Source: a virus
Strand: one strand, 5' to 3'
Length of the DNA: 64,000 bases
IMG/VR virus record: IMGVR_UViG_3300048580_000994
Coordinates: 18,430-82,429 of that record
Part shown: positions 22,172 to 29,959 of the stretch, one piece after another
Layout of the letters: every line of letters starts with the position of its first letter
Position numbering within the stretch: position 1 is the first letter of the stretch
Notes under the pieces: model-generated
The model's database searches: none
Told to the model about the DNA's origin: nothing
Seen by the model: only the letters and a program-made list of their open reading frames with translations
Made by a program: the position numbers and the translations under genes

Positions 22172-22834
22172 ATGATGTTTACGTTTAATAACAAGACCAA
22201 CGAAGTTCCATGGGATGAATATTTTGACATGGCTCATCAGCTTGGTATTACTCCGAATATGTTTGAATTTGATTGGCAATTTGACAAAGAAAGTGTCAAG
22301 GAGCATTTGGAAAAATACTCCCGAGATTATTGGACTATTAATGGTTGTTATGTTGGGTTAGCATCCAATGCAGACGCTATGATGTTGGTGTTGAAATATT
22401 CTTGTAAGAAGATTGACGCCAAGGTATATTTTGGTGATATTAAGGATAGATTATCTTATAAAACCCATCCAAGAATTTTGGATAAATGCTCTGAAAAATA
22501 TTTGAAGGGGTTAATTTCTGCAATGATTCGGAAGAAGACCAAAAGCATTACTCCTAACATTTGTCCCAACTATAGCTTTACCCTTGGGGAGATCGAGGCT
22601 ATTTTGGAAGATAAGATTTACGAACGAAATCGAAAAGAAACCATTGCGAGGAAAGCCCCAGAAGAACTAAAGCGTATTTCCACTCGAAAGCTTTTGAGAG
22701 CATATAGGGATTGGGCTGCTTATGAATATTATGAGGGGATTTATATTGAAGGTGTTCTGTATGGTTCTTTGGTTGTCAAGGCTGTTTTGGACGTAAGGGA
22801 ACATTTGAAGAAGAAACCGAAAATTAGGAGATAA
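22172..22834 (+). CDS. Protein of unknown function
   Basis: 220 residues from ATG 22172 (AAAGG upstream). Mostly helical and basic, with aromatic-rich start FTFNNKTNEVPWDEYFDMA and a KKKPKIRR tail. No family recognised. It starts 17 bases after the tRNA-Thr, with which it is probably co-transcribed. Confidence 0.65.
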   Translation: MMFTFNNKTNEVPWDEYFDMAHQLGITPNMFEFDWQFDKESVKEHLEKYSRDYWTINGCYVGLASNADAMMLVLKYSCKKIDAKVYFGDIKDRLSYKTHPRILDKCSEKYLKGLISAMIRKKTKSITPNICPNYSFTLGEIEAILEDKIYERNRKETIARKAPEELKRISTRKLLRAYRDWAAYEYYEGIYIEGVLYGSLVVKAVLDVREHLKKKPKIRR

Positions 22835-22899
22835 ATATTGCTATATATGATGGGATTAAGGTAGTATATGGTGATATTGGGGTGAAAAACCCCAACAAT

Positions 22900-22981
22900 G
22901 GAGGGTAGCATCCGAGGTGGATAACTGGCTTCGAACCCCAGGCCAACCGCAAGGTTGAAGTTTCGACTACTTTACCTTCCG
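22900..22981 (+). tRNA. tRNA-Ser(CGA)
   Basis: Acceptor GGAGGGT/ACCTTCC and a long variable arm (CAACC/GGTTG). The anticodon region CTGGC, TTCGAAC, CCCAG has one mismatch. The class II shape supports Ser over Arg(TCG). Confidence 0.78.
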
Positions 22982-23026
22982 CTAAAAATTTGATAAATAC
23001 TTTTAACTCTAAAATGGATTCCAATT

Positions 23027-23521
23027 ATGCGTTTAAATGATTTATCGGAAATTAAAATTTATTCCTTACAACCTGTTGATTTTTCACCAGAACAATTGGA
23101 TGAAATTTGTGACCTTATCTGTACTGGTGGTGAAGTGACAAAAGTAGGATTGGAGAAAAGAATTCGCCAAGCCAAATTAATCGCAGTTGCTGAAAAAGAT
23201 GGTAGATTTGTTGCTTGTTCATCCATAAAAGTCCCAGACCCAATGTATAGAGCTAAAATTATACAAAGGGCAGGTATAATATTTAAACCTCAACTTGAAT
23301 TAGGATGGGGTTTTACCCTACCAGAATATCGCAACCAAAAACTTGGGACAAAACTGAAAGAAGAATTGTTTAAAAACGTCCCCCCAACAAATGTTTATGC
23401 CACTGTTAGATTGAAGAATAAACCAGCCATCAAGGGCATCGAAAAATTTGGGTTTAAGGCTGTTGGAACACCATATCAGGGAATGAGTGGGGATTTGATC
23501 TCCATATTTTTAGTCAGATAA
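23027..23521 (+). CDS. GNAT acetyltransferase
   Basis: 164 residues. ELGWGFTLPEYRNQKLGTKL is a clear beta-4/acetyl-CoA loop (R-N-Q-K-L-G), and VRLKNKPAIKGIEKFGFKAV gives the C-terminal strand-helix. It would transfer an acetyl group to an unknown amine. The N-terminus MRLNDLSEIK resembles the MRLYEL group. GATAAATA lies about 35 bases upstream, so expression is late. Confidence 0.82.
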   Translation: MRLNDLSEIKIYSLQPVDFSPEQLDEICDLICTGGEVTKVGLEKRIRQAKLIAVAEKDGRFVACSSIKVPDPMYRAKIIQRAGIIFKPQLELGWGFTLPEYRNQKLGTKLKEELFKNVPPTNVYATVRLKNKPAIKGIEKFGFKAVGTPYQGMSGDLISIFLVR

Positions 23522-23534
23522 AGGGCCGAATAAA

Positions 23535-23598
23535 ATTGATTATCGGATAATAGAATTGTTAATGCAGTTTTTAGATGGTTCAAGCCCATCAATCAATC
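23535..23598 (+). tRNA. tRNA-like RNA without a D-arm
   Basis: Acceptor ATTGATT/AATCAAT is perfect, T-arm GATGG/CCATC has loop TTCAAGC, and AATTG/CAGTT is the likely anticodon stem (six-base loop). Only about 12 bases stand where the D-arm should be. Could be a pseudogene or a truncated tRNA like some mitochondrial ones. Confidence 0.45.
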
Positions 23599-23674
23599 GC
23601 AAGATTGAAAAATTCAATTTTAAAACCTTGCCCTTTTGATTTTTTGTGATATGATGAATAAAAGGAGAATAATA

Positions 23675-23908
23675 ATGGATGCAACATTAGACATACCACT
23701 TCAAGTTACAGTTCGTTTGGGTAAAACAAAAATGTCCATCAAACAACTTTTGAAAATGGGTAGGGGTGCTGTATTGGAATTGGATAATTTAGTCACAGAC
23801 CCAATTGAACTATTAGTCAATGGAAAGGTTGTTGCATTGGGTGAAGTTGAAATTGTTGGTGATAATTATGGGATTAAGATAACTGAAGTTTTTGGGAAAA
23901 CAGCTTGA
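23675..23908 (+). CDS. fliN: FliN-type flagellar motor switch protein (SpoA domain)
   Basis: 77 residues, a single SpoA/FliMN_C domain with almost no flanks. LDIPLQVTVRLGKTKMSIKQ then LLKMGRGAVLELD, ELLVNGKVVALGEVEIV and YGIKITEV follow the FliN consensus end to end. In bacteria FliN forms the C-ring base and controls export and rotation. A phage copy could insert into or block the host C-ring and so change swimming or flagellar assembly. ATG 23675 follows AAGGAG. It forms a cluster with two small genes downstream. Confidence 0.88.
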   Translation: MDATLDIPLQVTVRLGKTKMSIKQLLKMGRGAVLELDNLVTDPIELLVNGKVVALGEVEIVGDNYGIKITEVFGKTA

Positions 23909-23978
23909 AAACTATAATGTGATATGATATGTTAATTAGACAAGCAGAAATTTCATTTTCGTTGTTTAGGAGAAGAAA

Positions 23979-24110
23979 ATGTTTGAACAATTTAAAGAAG
24001 AATGGGATGAATTAGATTTTTCAGATAAGTGTGGGTTCATACTTGAAATCGCCCCATCATTAGTTTCGATCAGTGTTGCGTTGATGTTGGTTGGATATCT
24101 TGCAATATGA
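23979..24110 (+). CDS. Small membrane protein
   Basis: 43 residues. Acidic N-terminus (FEQFKEEWDELDF) and a C-terminal membrane segment (PSLVSISVALMLVGYLAI). AGGAG precedes the ATG. The stop overlaps the next start (ATGA). Confidence 0.6.
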   Translation: MFEQFKEEWDELDFSDKCGFILEIAPSLVSISVALMLVGYLAI

Positions 24111-24439
24111 GTATTCAAGAAGCATATCAGAAAGCAAAACCAATATATGAAAAATCTGAAAAAGTTCGCAATATTAAAATTAAAGATCAATTGGATGATT
24201 TGGTATTTCTAATCCCAATTTCTGGTACTGCAGTTTCATCATCATATTACAATTGTATTAATCATTGGTGTAAGAAAAATTGTCAAGATATTTGGACTAT
24301 TGATTCTGGTACGCCAATAACAAATGTCATATATAGGGAAAACAGAGAACTATATGACAAAGGATATGATAATAATCATATTATAATAATCTTTGAAAAT
24401 CCCAGTGATGCAATGTTATTCAAAATGAGATGGGGATAA
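24107..24439 (+). CDS. Protein with C-terminal FKMRWG tail
   Basis: 110 residues. The C-terminus ENPSDAMLFKMRWG is the shared tail motif. The rest is mixed alpha/beta with LVFLIPISGTAV. Translationally coupled to the gene before it. Confidence 0.62.
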   Translation: MSIQEAYQKAKPIYEKSEKVRNIKIKDQLDDLVFLIPISGTAVSSSYYNCINHWCKKNCQDIWTIDSGTPITNVIYRENRELYDKGYDNNHIIIIFENPSDAMLFKMRWG

Positions 24440-24730
24440 TGATGTTATTTGTTCTTCAAAAACCAAGACAAGAAATAAATGAAATAATATTATGGTTAGG
24501 GAAGAATCTTGGGGAAGATTGGAAAATTGCGAACACGTCAAACCTATTTTGGAATGGCGAACTATATCTTGGGTTCGTTCTTGCCCCCAATACCTGGTAA
24601 AGCCATACATGATAAACTTTGTCATTTACGAGAAATTAATCAACCAATATTAAATTCAAATGTTAAAACGCTTGTCACGTTTGAAATCCCCAACGACAAA
24701 GCTTTATTATTTAAATTAAAATTCTGTTGA
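24439..24730 (+). pseudogene. Frameshifted gene with FKLKFC tail
   Basis: Frame 1 runs from ATG 24439 to TAA 24600 (53 residues, ending LGFVLAPNTW). Frame +1 carries on from the same point to 24730 and ends IPNDKALLFKLKFC. The two overlap at a run of five C near 24585, so a single-base change or +1 slippage would join them into one ~97-residue protein. Confidence 0.6.
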
Positions 24731-24754
24731 CAAATTCTTTATATCTGATATGAT
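24727..24754 (+). promoter_or_regulatory. Sigma70-type promoter
   Basis: TTGACA, 16 bases, TATGAT. Confidence 0.6.
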
Positions 24755-24775
24755 GGTTTTTTAGAAGGAGAAGCT

Positions 24776-25048
24776 ATGTTCTGTTATGATGAAAATCCAA
24801 TCAGAGGTAAGAATTTTTCGATGCCCGCTTGTGATCCCCATACCCAATGGGAGAAACATTATCGCAACATGATGTTTTTGGAATTTCTTGCGAAAAATCC
24901 GAAGGCGACTTTTGATGAAAAAAACCAAGCAGAGCGTGAATTGCTCATTGCCCATCGTAAATTGATTTGGTGGGAACGTTATCATGGGTTTTCGCATGAA
25001 ATTGCTAGTACCATCGCTGGAAAGGTTAAAAAGGAGTGGGGAAAATGA
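24776..25048 (+). CDS. Protein of unknown function
   Basis: 90 residues, helical and charged, rich in Trp and His (DPHTQWEKHYRNMMFLEFLA). GAAGGAG precedes the ATG. First gene of a tightly packed run ending with LpxC. Confidence 0.6.
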   Translation: MFCYDENPIRGKNFSMPACDPHTQWEKHYRNMMFLEFLAKNPKATFDEKNQAERELLIAHRKLIWWERYHGFSHEIASTIAGKVKKEWGK

Positions 25049-25314
25049 CAGATTCATTGTATGACCAAATAGAAAAACAATTAAATAACAAATACCCGAA
25101 ACGTCTTTTTGGGATATTTGTCTTGATTTTGTGTGCCATTGGAATTTTCGCAATCGTTCAGCGCAACAACGTAATTAACATCAAAGAACGTTGTGTCCAA
25201 GAAAAATTGAATTATATTGAATGTAATACTGTTGTGAGACTTATGAAGCATGGCAATAGCTGGAACATTGATGCTATGTCCTTTGAAGAATCGTTGTTGG
25301 TGATTAAAAAATGA
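25045..25314 (+). CDS. Single-pass membrane protein
   Basis: 89 residues. A transmembrane segment at about residues 20-40 ([18 protein letters not shown]), with an N-terminal cytoplasmic helix and a periplasmic domain holding two Cys. Overlaps the previous stop by four bases. Confidence 0.62.
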   Translation: MTDSLYDQIEKQLNNKYPKRLFGIFVLILCAIGIFAIVQRNNVINIKERCVQEKLNYIECNTVVRLMKHGNSWNIDAMSFEESLLVIKK

Positions 25315-25433
25315 AAATTAGAAATTCACTAAAATCAGCCAAGACGAGGGATAAAAATTGCAAAATCGTCAAACGTCGTGGTAAAGTATATGTCATAAAC
25401 AAACAAAACCCAAGGTTCAAGGCAAGACAATAG
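25311..25433 (+). CDS. rpmJ: Ribosomal protein bL36
   Basis: 40 residues, starting [19 protein letters not shown] and ending [12 protein letters not shown]. This is the full length and pattern of the zinc-less, Alphaproteobacteria-type bL36 of the large subunit (only one Cys, no zinc quartet). It overlaps the previous stop (ATGA) and is followed by TAGGAG for the next gene. A phage copy could replace or add to host bL36 in ribosomes during infection. Confidence 0.9.
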   Translation: MKIRNSLKSAKTRDKNCKIVKRRGKVYVINKQNPRFKARQ

Positions 25434-25439
25434 GAGTAT

Positions 25440-25820
25440 ATGATGAAAACGCCAAAAGTTAGGGGTACTGATTGTAGAAAACAAAAACGCTATGTGAATG
25501 GACTTTTTAAAAAACTCAAAGTTGGTGGTTATTATACCAATTGCAACTATCATCCAGTTAGGTTGACTGAAAAAGTTTGGGAATGGCGTTTTGGTGCTGA
25601 AATTTCAGGTATTGATTTGATTACCAATGGACCAACGTCATGTTCAATGGTTCACTGTGGACCAACACCAATTTCTGAAAAATATGCCAACGAATTGGTT
25701 GAAACTTGGAAAGAAGGTGGTGACAAAGCCCTTGCGATTAAAGTTGGTGGATGGACACCAGAGGCGTATGATGAGTTTGAAAAAACTTGGAGAACCCCTG
25801 TGGAGGAAGGACGATTTTAA
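25440..25820 (+). CDS. Protein of unknown function
   Basis: 126 residues. TAGGAG just before the ATG. Basic start (RGTDCRKQKRYVNGLFKKLK) then an acidic half with SMVHCGPTP. Overlaps the start of the next gene by one base (TAATG). Confidence 0.6.
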   Translation: MMKTPKVRGTDCRKQKRYVNGLFKKLKVGGYYTNCNYHPVRLTEKVWEWRFGAEISGIDLITNGPTSCSMVHCGPTPISEKYANELVETWKEGGDKALAIKVGGWTPEAYDEFEKTWRTPVEEGRF

Positions 25821-26140
25821 TGATTCAAGAAGCCTTCAAAATCGTTGAACTGGAAAACGGGGAAATCAAAACCCTATTCCATGGCATCAACAACTCCCGA
25901 ACAATGCCGACGGGGGTTTGGTTAGAAGCAGACGAGAAAATTGTTCGTGACGGTTCTGGGGATCGCTATTATATTTCTGGTTGGCACACTTTACCAACGT
26001 ATGAGGATTGTGTAAAATATATGTCCAGATTTAAAAACAGGACAGACATCCTTACCATCGTCCCATGCGAAATTAAAGACATTAGACTAAAGGACCATTC
26101 CAAATCACCAGTGAATTTGTCCAAGTATATAAAATTTTAG
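25820..26140 (+). CDS. Conserved phage protein of unknown function
   Basis: 106 residues. NNSRTMPTGVWLEADEKIV and YYISGWHTLPTYEDC form a compact beta-rich core seen in many phage hypothetical proteins. Part of the same operon. Confidence 0.62.
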   Translation: MIQEAFKIVELENGEIKTLFHGINNSRTMPTGVWLEADEKIVRDGSGDRYYISGWHTLPTYEDCVKYMSRFKNRTDILTIVPCEIKDIRLKDHSKSPVNLSKYIKF

Positions 26141-26149
26141 GAGATTGAT

Positions 26150-26317
26150 ATGCCAAGAATGTTAGACGAAGAAACATCAGCGAAAATGATTTGTCCCTAC
26201 CTTCAAGATAAATGCCACACCCGCACTTGTATGGCTTGGCGTTTTGAAGACAAACCAATTCCAGAAGACGAGAAGAACCCTAAATTTAGAGGGTATTGTG
26301 TTATAATGGAAAAATAA
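26150..26317 (+). CDS. Small Cys-rich, probably zinc-binding protein
   Basis: 55 residues. Cys at CPYLQDKC, CHTRTC and GYC form a likely metal site. AGGAG precedes the ATG. Operon position suggests co-expression with bL36. Confidence 0.6.
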   Translation: MPRMLDEETSAKMICPYLQDKCHTRTCMAWRFEDKPIPEDEKNPKFRGYCVIMEK

Positions 26318-26469
26318 GAGTTGAATTCATTCTCATGTTGCCCAGCAGTGCAACATAAATGATAAAATCGCTAATTTAATATGCTCTATTGCGCTTTCAA
26401 GTATTAAATGTGCGTAAACCGGAATTCGTAAAATATTAAGGAAATTTTATCAACTGCACCATCTTATCC
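26318..26469 (+). other. Non-coding spacer
   Basis: No ORF. GTTGC/GCAAC hairpins and a GAATTC pair are visible. Nothing else is assigned. Confidence 0.3.
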
Positions 26470-26498
26470 TTGACACCAACTAAATATCTTGCTAATAT
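26470..26498 (+). promoter_or_regulatory. Sigma70-type promoter
   Basis: TTGACA, 17 bases, TAATAT, upstream of the small membrane protein and LpxC. Confidence 0.6.
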
Positions 26499-26524
26499 AT
26501 CCTGATGACGTTAGAAAGGATTGT

Positions 26525-26641
26525 ATGATGATTATCACCAGTGGGGTCATTTTTTTGATTTGGCTTCTTAGCTTATTTTCCAGTAAAGCACCAAGTGGAT
26601 TCATTTTCGTCATTTGGTTCTTTAGTCTTTTTTGTCTGTGA
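26525..26641 (+). CDS. Tiny hydrophobic protein
   Basis: 38 residues, almost entirely membrane segment with two repeats of the pattern FxxIWxxSLF. GAAAGGA precedes it. It ends just before LpxC, so it may help couple LpxC translation. Confidence 0.5.
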   Translation: MMIITSGVIFLIWLLSLFSSKAPSGFIFVIWFFSLFCL

Positions 26642-26646
26642 ATCAA

Positions 26647-27474
26647 ATGAAACAAAAAACATTAACCAAAACAATATCGTTCTCAGGTGTAGGACTTCAC
26701 AATGGTAAACAGGTTAATGTTTTACTCTTACCAGCCCCACTAAACACCGGAATTATTTTTCAGCGAACAGACGTTGGGGGAAATAATATCATCCCAGCCT
26801 TGTGGAACCTTGTCCACACAACCAACCTAAACACTTGTTTGAAAAATGACAACGACGTTACCATTTCCACAATTGAACACTTGATGGCAGCATTATCAGC
26901 CTCTAACGTCACCAATTGTCATATCCAAGTCAACGGACCAGAAATTCCAATTTTGGATGGCTCTGCAGATATTTTTTACCAGACAATCAAACCCGATACC
27001 ACAGAACAAAAACTGAACCAAAAATCCATCAAGATTTTGAAACCAATAACCACCCAAACAGTGTCTTTGATTCCGGCTGACGAATTTTCCATTGAACTTT
27101 TTATTGATTTCCCAGCCAAAATCATAGGGACACAATCATTCCACTATCGAGACAACTTCCCTGAAATCTCCCAAGCCAGAACCTTTGGGTTTGGGAACGA
27201 GATTGACTACCTTCGGAAAAATAACCTTGCCTTGGGTGGGAGTTTGGATAACGCTATCGTTGTGGCTAACGATGGGGAAACGATTTTGAACGATGGTGGG
27301 CTGAAATACAATGATGAATTCGTCCGTCATAAAGTCATCGATGCTATCGGGGATTTGTATCTCGCTGGTTACCCAATCATTGGTAAATTCATTGGGGTAG
27401 GTTCTGGACATTCAATGAATAACGCCCTATTGCGGGAACTTTTCAAAAACCAAGATTGTTGGGAGATGGTATGA
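26647..27474 (+). CDS. lpxC: LpxC, UDP-3-O-acyl-GlcNAc deacetylase
   Basis: 275 residues, full length for the zinc enzyme that makes the committed step of lipid A synthesis. Key elements are all visible: SGVGLHNG at the start, STIEHLMAAL (catalytic Glu and zinc His), EIPILDGSA, QARTFGF (catalytic Thr), HKVIDAIGDLYLAG (zinc His and Asp) and GSGHSMNNALL (His). A phage copy could keep lipid A synthesis running or change envelope composition during infection. ATG 26647 matches the family start. The stop overlaps the next start. Confidence 0.93.
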   Translation: MKQKTLTKTISFSGVGLHNGKQVNVLLLPAPLNTGIIFQRTDVGGNNIIPALWNLVHTTNLNTCLKNDNDVTISTIEHLMAALSASNVTNCHIQVNGPEIPILDGSADIFYQTIKPDTTEQKLNQKSIKILKPITTQTVSLIPADEFSIELFIDFPAKIIGTQSFHYRDNFPEISQARTFGFGNEIDYLRKNNLALGGSLDNAIVVANDGETILNDGGLKYNDEFVRHKVIDAIGDLYLAGYPIIGKFIGVGSGHSMNNALLRELFKNQDCWEMV

Positions 27475-27911
27475 AACCTGAAATAACATATTTTCCCAGT
27501 GGTCCAAAACATCAAGAAACTTGGTATTTGGATGATTATGACACTGTGCATCGTATTGGTGGACCTGCAAATCAACAATGGTACACAAATGGGTTATTAT
27601 TTAGCGAGGCATGGATGGAATATGGTTTGCTTCATCGTGTTGATGGACCTGCAATAAGATTTTGGTTTAGAAATGGGCAGTTGCGTTCGATTAGATGGGC
27701 TATCAATGGAAAAACACATCGTATTGGTGGTCCAGCATTTCAAACTTGGGATGAAAATTGGCAAAAACAAAAAGAACAATGGTGGGTGAATGACATTGAA
27801 AAAACCAATGAAATCCTTCAATGGATAGAAAAAGATAATATTGAGTTGGATGAAAATCACAGCATCGTCAAGAAGAACGATTTAATGATTTTTAAATTGA
27901 AATTTGGCTGA
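27471..27911 (+). CDS. HRxGGPA-repeat protein with FKLKFG tail
   Basis: 146 residues. Repeats of about 23 residues of the form WYxNG...HRxGGPA (three clear copies), then the shared tail KKNDLMIFKLKFG. Paralogue of the larger protein at 60667. Repeat proteins of this type occur in giant viruses and phages. Function unknown. Coupled to lpxC by ATGA. Confidence 0.68.
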   Translation: MKPEITYFPSGPKHQETWYLDDYDTVHRIGGPANQQWYTNGLLFSEAWMEYGLLHRVDGPAIRFWFRNGQLRSIRWAINGKTHRIGGPAFQTWDENWQKQKEQWWVNDIEKTNEILQWIEKDNIELDENHSIVKKNDLMIFKLKFG

Positions 27912-28118
27912 GTTATGTTATAATGAGAATTATCTATGTGTGTGCTGGGGAAGATTTTTCCCATTCGTATGTGACCCTGCTTTATTCTCAATCCGAGCAG
28001 GAGTGTACCCGAGACCAGCAGCAGTGTTCTTTAGTGAGCATCAGTCCCCAAATTTGAGACACTGGGAACGGTAGATAATAAACTAAATACCTTTATAACC
28101 CCTTTGAGAATTTTAATT
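27912..28118 (+). other. Non-coding region with hairpins
   Basis: CCTGC/GCAGG pairs near 27977-28002 and other short helices are present. No stable ORF (the frame from 27924 stops after about 16 codons). Possibly an RNA. Confidence 0.3.
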
Positions 28119-28352
28119 ATGGATAAAGATTTTGAAGATCATATAAAAAGTGTTAAAGAAAGTTCTGAAAAATTTAGAGAAGAACATGAGGAAGAACTGC
28201 TTGAACGATGCAGAAATGTATTAACAGATGATTTTGAAACAAGGGCTGCAGAATTGCAAATTCGTTCAAAAATTTTTAGAGAAGAAAATAAAGAAAAATT
28301 AAAATATATGCTTTTGAAAGCCAACGAAGGTCTTAAAAATATGGGAAAATAA
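28119..28352 (+). CDS. Coiled-coil protein
   Basis: 77 residues from ATG 28119, almost all Glu/Lys-rich helix with two similar halves (FREEHEEELLERC and FREENKEKLKYML), suggesting an internal duplication. Function unknown. Confidence 0.6.
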   Translation: MDKDFEDHIKSVKESSEKFREEHEEELLERCRNVLTDDFETRAAELQIRSKIFREENKEKLKYMLLKANEGLKNMGK

Positions 28353-28497
28353 TAAAAATAATTATTGACTGTAATGACATTTTAGGATATATTGGGAAAA
28401 TAAGAAGTAGGAAATAATTTTTTGAGAATCGTTGAAAAAAATTAAACGGATTTTGAAATGGACGATAAATAAAAATATGAAGTAAAGGTTACAATTT

Positions 28498-28569
28498 GCG
28501 TCGTTAGTTCAGCGGTAGAACTCTGTCTTTACACGGCAGCTGTCGGTGGTTCGATCCCATCACGACGCA
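28498..28569 (+). tRNA. tRNA-Val(TAC)
   Basis: Acceptor GCGTCGT/ACGACGC, anticodon stem CTGTC/GGCAG with loop TTTACAC, and T-loop TTCGATC. Second Val(TAC). Confidence 0.9.
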
Positions 28570-28579
28570 CTTATAATTT

Positions 28580-28651
28580 TGGGGTATAGTTCAGCGGTAG
28601 AACACCGGTCTGTTAAACCGGGAGCCATTGGTTCGAATCCAATTTCCCCAG
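28580..28651 (+). tRNA. tRNA-Asn(GTT)
   Basis: Acceptor TGGGGTA/TTCCCCA and anticodon stem CCGGT/ACCGG with loop CTGTTAA. Confidence 0.92.
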
Positions 28652-28673
28652 CTGATATGATAAATAAAGAGAT

Positions 28674-28749
28674 TCGGAGTGTGGGCCAAAGGCTGGCCGC
28701 CAGTTTTGGGAACTGGACATCGAGTGAGTTCGATTCTCACCACTCCGAC
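28674..28749 (+). tRNA. tRNA-Pro(TGG)
   Basis: Acceptor TCGGAGT/ACTCCGA and anticodon stem CCAGT/ACTGG with loop TTTGGGA. Confidence 0.92.
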
Positions 28750-28763
28750 TTACTAATAAAATC

Positions 28764-28797
28764 AATAGGTTAGCAGAAATGTTAGCCTATTTTTTAT
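28764..28797 (+). terminator. Terminator
   Basis: AATAGGTTAGC/GTTAGCCTATT with T-run, between tRNAs and a convergent HNH gene. Confidence 0.7.
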
Positions 28798-29389
28798 ATT
28801 TTTCTTCCCACAATCTTACTCTTTCAAATAACTCGTCTATCGTTATGGATGAATTATGGTTCTTGCGTGAATTATCAGATTGTGAAATTAATTTACAATT
28901 CGCTGGGTGACTTATAAAAAACGGGTCTATTTTATTTTTAAAACCATCAGCCATGCTATACATGTGATCCCTTGATATTCCCCCTTTATTTGTCAGAGAA
29001 TTAAACATCCCATGTTGTATTAATAATTTAAAATCAAATTCTTCTGGATAATCTTTGATGTTAAATAAAAACTTTGATTGTTCTTTGTATTGTTTTTTAT
29101 CGTTCATAAAATCAATTGGTTTAACACGTAATTCATTGTTGAATTTTGCAGCACAAGAACTTGAGCAGAACTTTCTTTGGTGCCATACTGTTAAATAATT
29201 ATCACAACAAATACATTTTCGTAGCTTTGATTGGTATTTTATTAATAAATCTGCAGCTATAATTCGTTTGGTTAAAATACAAGAACATTTTGGTCTTGTG
29301 ATTGTACCATTTGATAATCCATGCATTCTCATATGCCCAGATAGAGCATTTTGGTTTTTAAATTCTTTTTGGCATATATCACATTTCAT
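28787..29389 (-). CDS. HNH homing endonuclease
   Basis: 200 residues. N-terminal C2H2-like finger (CDICQKEF...HMRMH), a CICCD...CSSSC zinc pair, and the C-terminal HNH core (SRDHMYSMADGF, HPANCKLIS, then Asn). Start at the ATG near the end of leader copy 6. Confidence 0.88.
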   Translation of the reverse strand: MKCDICQKEFKNQNALSGHMRMHGLSNGTITRPKCSCILTKRIIAADLLIKYQSKLRKCICCDNYLTVWHQRKFCSSSCAAKFNNELRVKPIDFMNDKKQYKEQSKFLFNIKDYPEEFDFKLLIQHGMFNSLTNKGGISRDHMYSMADGFKNKIDPFFISHPANCKLISQSDNSRKNHNSSITIDELFERVRLWEEKYKK

Positions 29390-29501
29390 CTTGCGTTTTC
29401 TCCGGTATAAGTGTATAAATAATGAAAGTGGGACACCCCATCCTCCGGTGGACTTCAGTTGTCAACAATACTCCTGATCACCACTATTAGTATTATTTAT
29501 C
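29390..29501 (-). promoter_or_regulatory. Endonuclease leader element, copy 6
   Basis: Most diverged copy: AGTGG/CCACT stem kept, hairpin changed, core AGTCCACCGGAGGATGGGG keeps the CCGGAG loop. GATAAATA at 29494-29501 on minus, TATAAATA facing tRNA 29576. Confidence 0.65.
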
Positions 29502-29575
29502 ATTATGGTTATAAAAGTCAATAATTATGTTGACATGATTGCTAAATAAGTGTAGTATCTAAAAGTAAGATTAAT

Positions 29576-29650
29576 GGATCGGCCAGCGGTATTTACTGGA
29601 GGGTTTTCTTCTAAAAAACTCATATGCGGGTTCAACTCCCCAACGGTCCT
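29576..29650 (+). tRNA. tRNA-Arg(TCT)
   Basis: Acceptor GGATCG/CGGTCC, D-arm CCAG/CTGG, and anticodon stem GTTTT/AAAAC with loop CTTCTAA. Confidence 0.85.
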
Positions 29651-29700
29651 CTGAAAATGTTTGACAAAGTATGGAGAAAAAGGTATATTAATAAAATCAA

Positions 29701-29772
29701 CTGCCCATAGTAAAAGGGATATTACAGGAGTCTTCTAAACTCTTAGTCCAGGTTCGAATCCTGGTGGGCAGG
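29701..29772 (+). tRNA. tRNA-Arg(TCT)
   Basis: Acceptor CTGCCCA/TGGGCAG, anticodon loop CTTCTAA in GAGT/ACTC, and T-loop TTCGAAT. Second Arg(TCT), with a different body. Confidence 0.88.
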
Positions 29773-29818
29773 CTAAATTCTCCAACAATATCAATGACTT
29801 ACAACTAAAATCCCCCAT

Positions 29819-29852
29819 AAAATTCCAAGAATTATTTCTTGGAATTTTTTTT
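29819..29852 (+). terminator. Terminator
   Basis: AATTCCAAGAA/TTCTTGGAATT followed by eight T. Confidence 0.85.
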
Positions 29853-29959
29853 ATTGACAAATCATCAAAAATGGGACAAGATGATAAATAATAGTATGGA
29901 AAGAAATTCCATTGGGATTTTTAGAAGTTCCATATTAATCCAAGAAGGAGGATACAATT

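Noticed and set aside
27924-28057. Possible small ORF after the repeat protein.
   Set aside because: The frame stops after about 16 codons. The longer reading came from a miscounted base.
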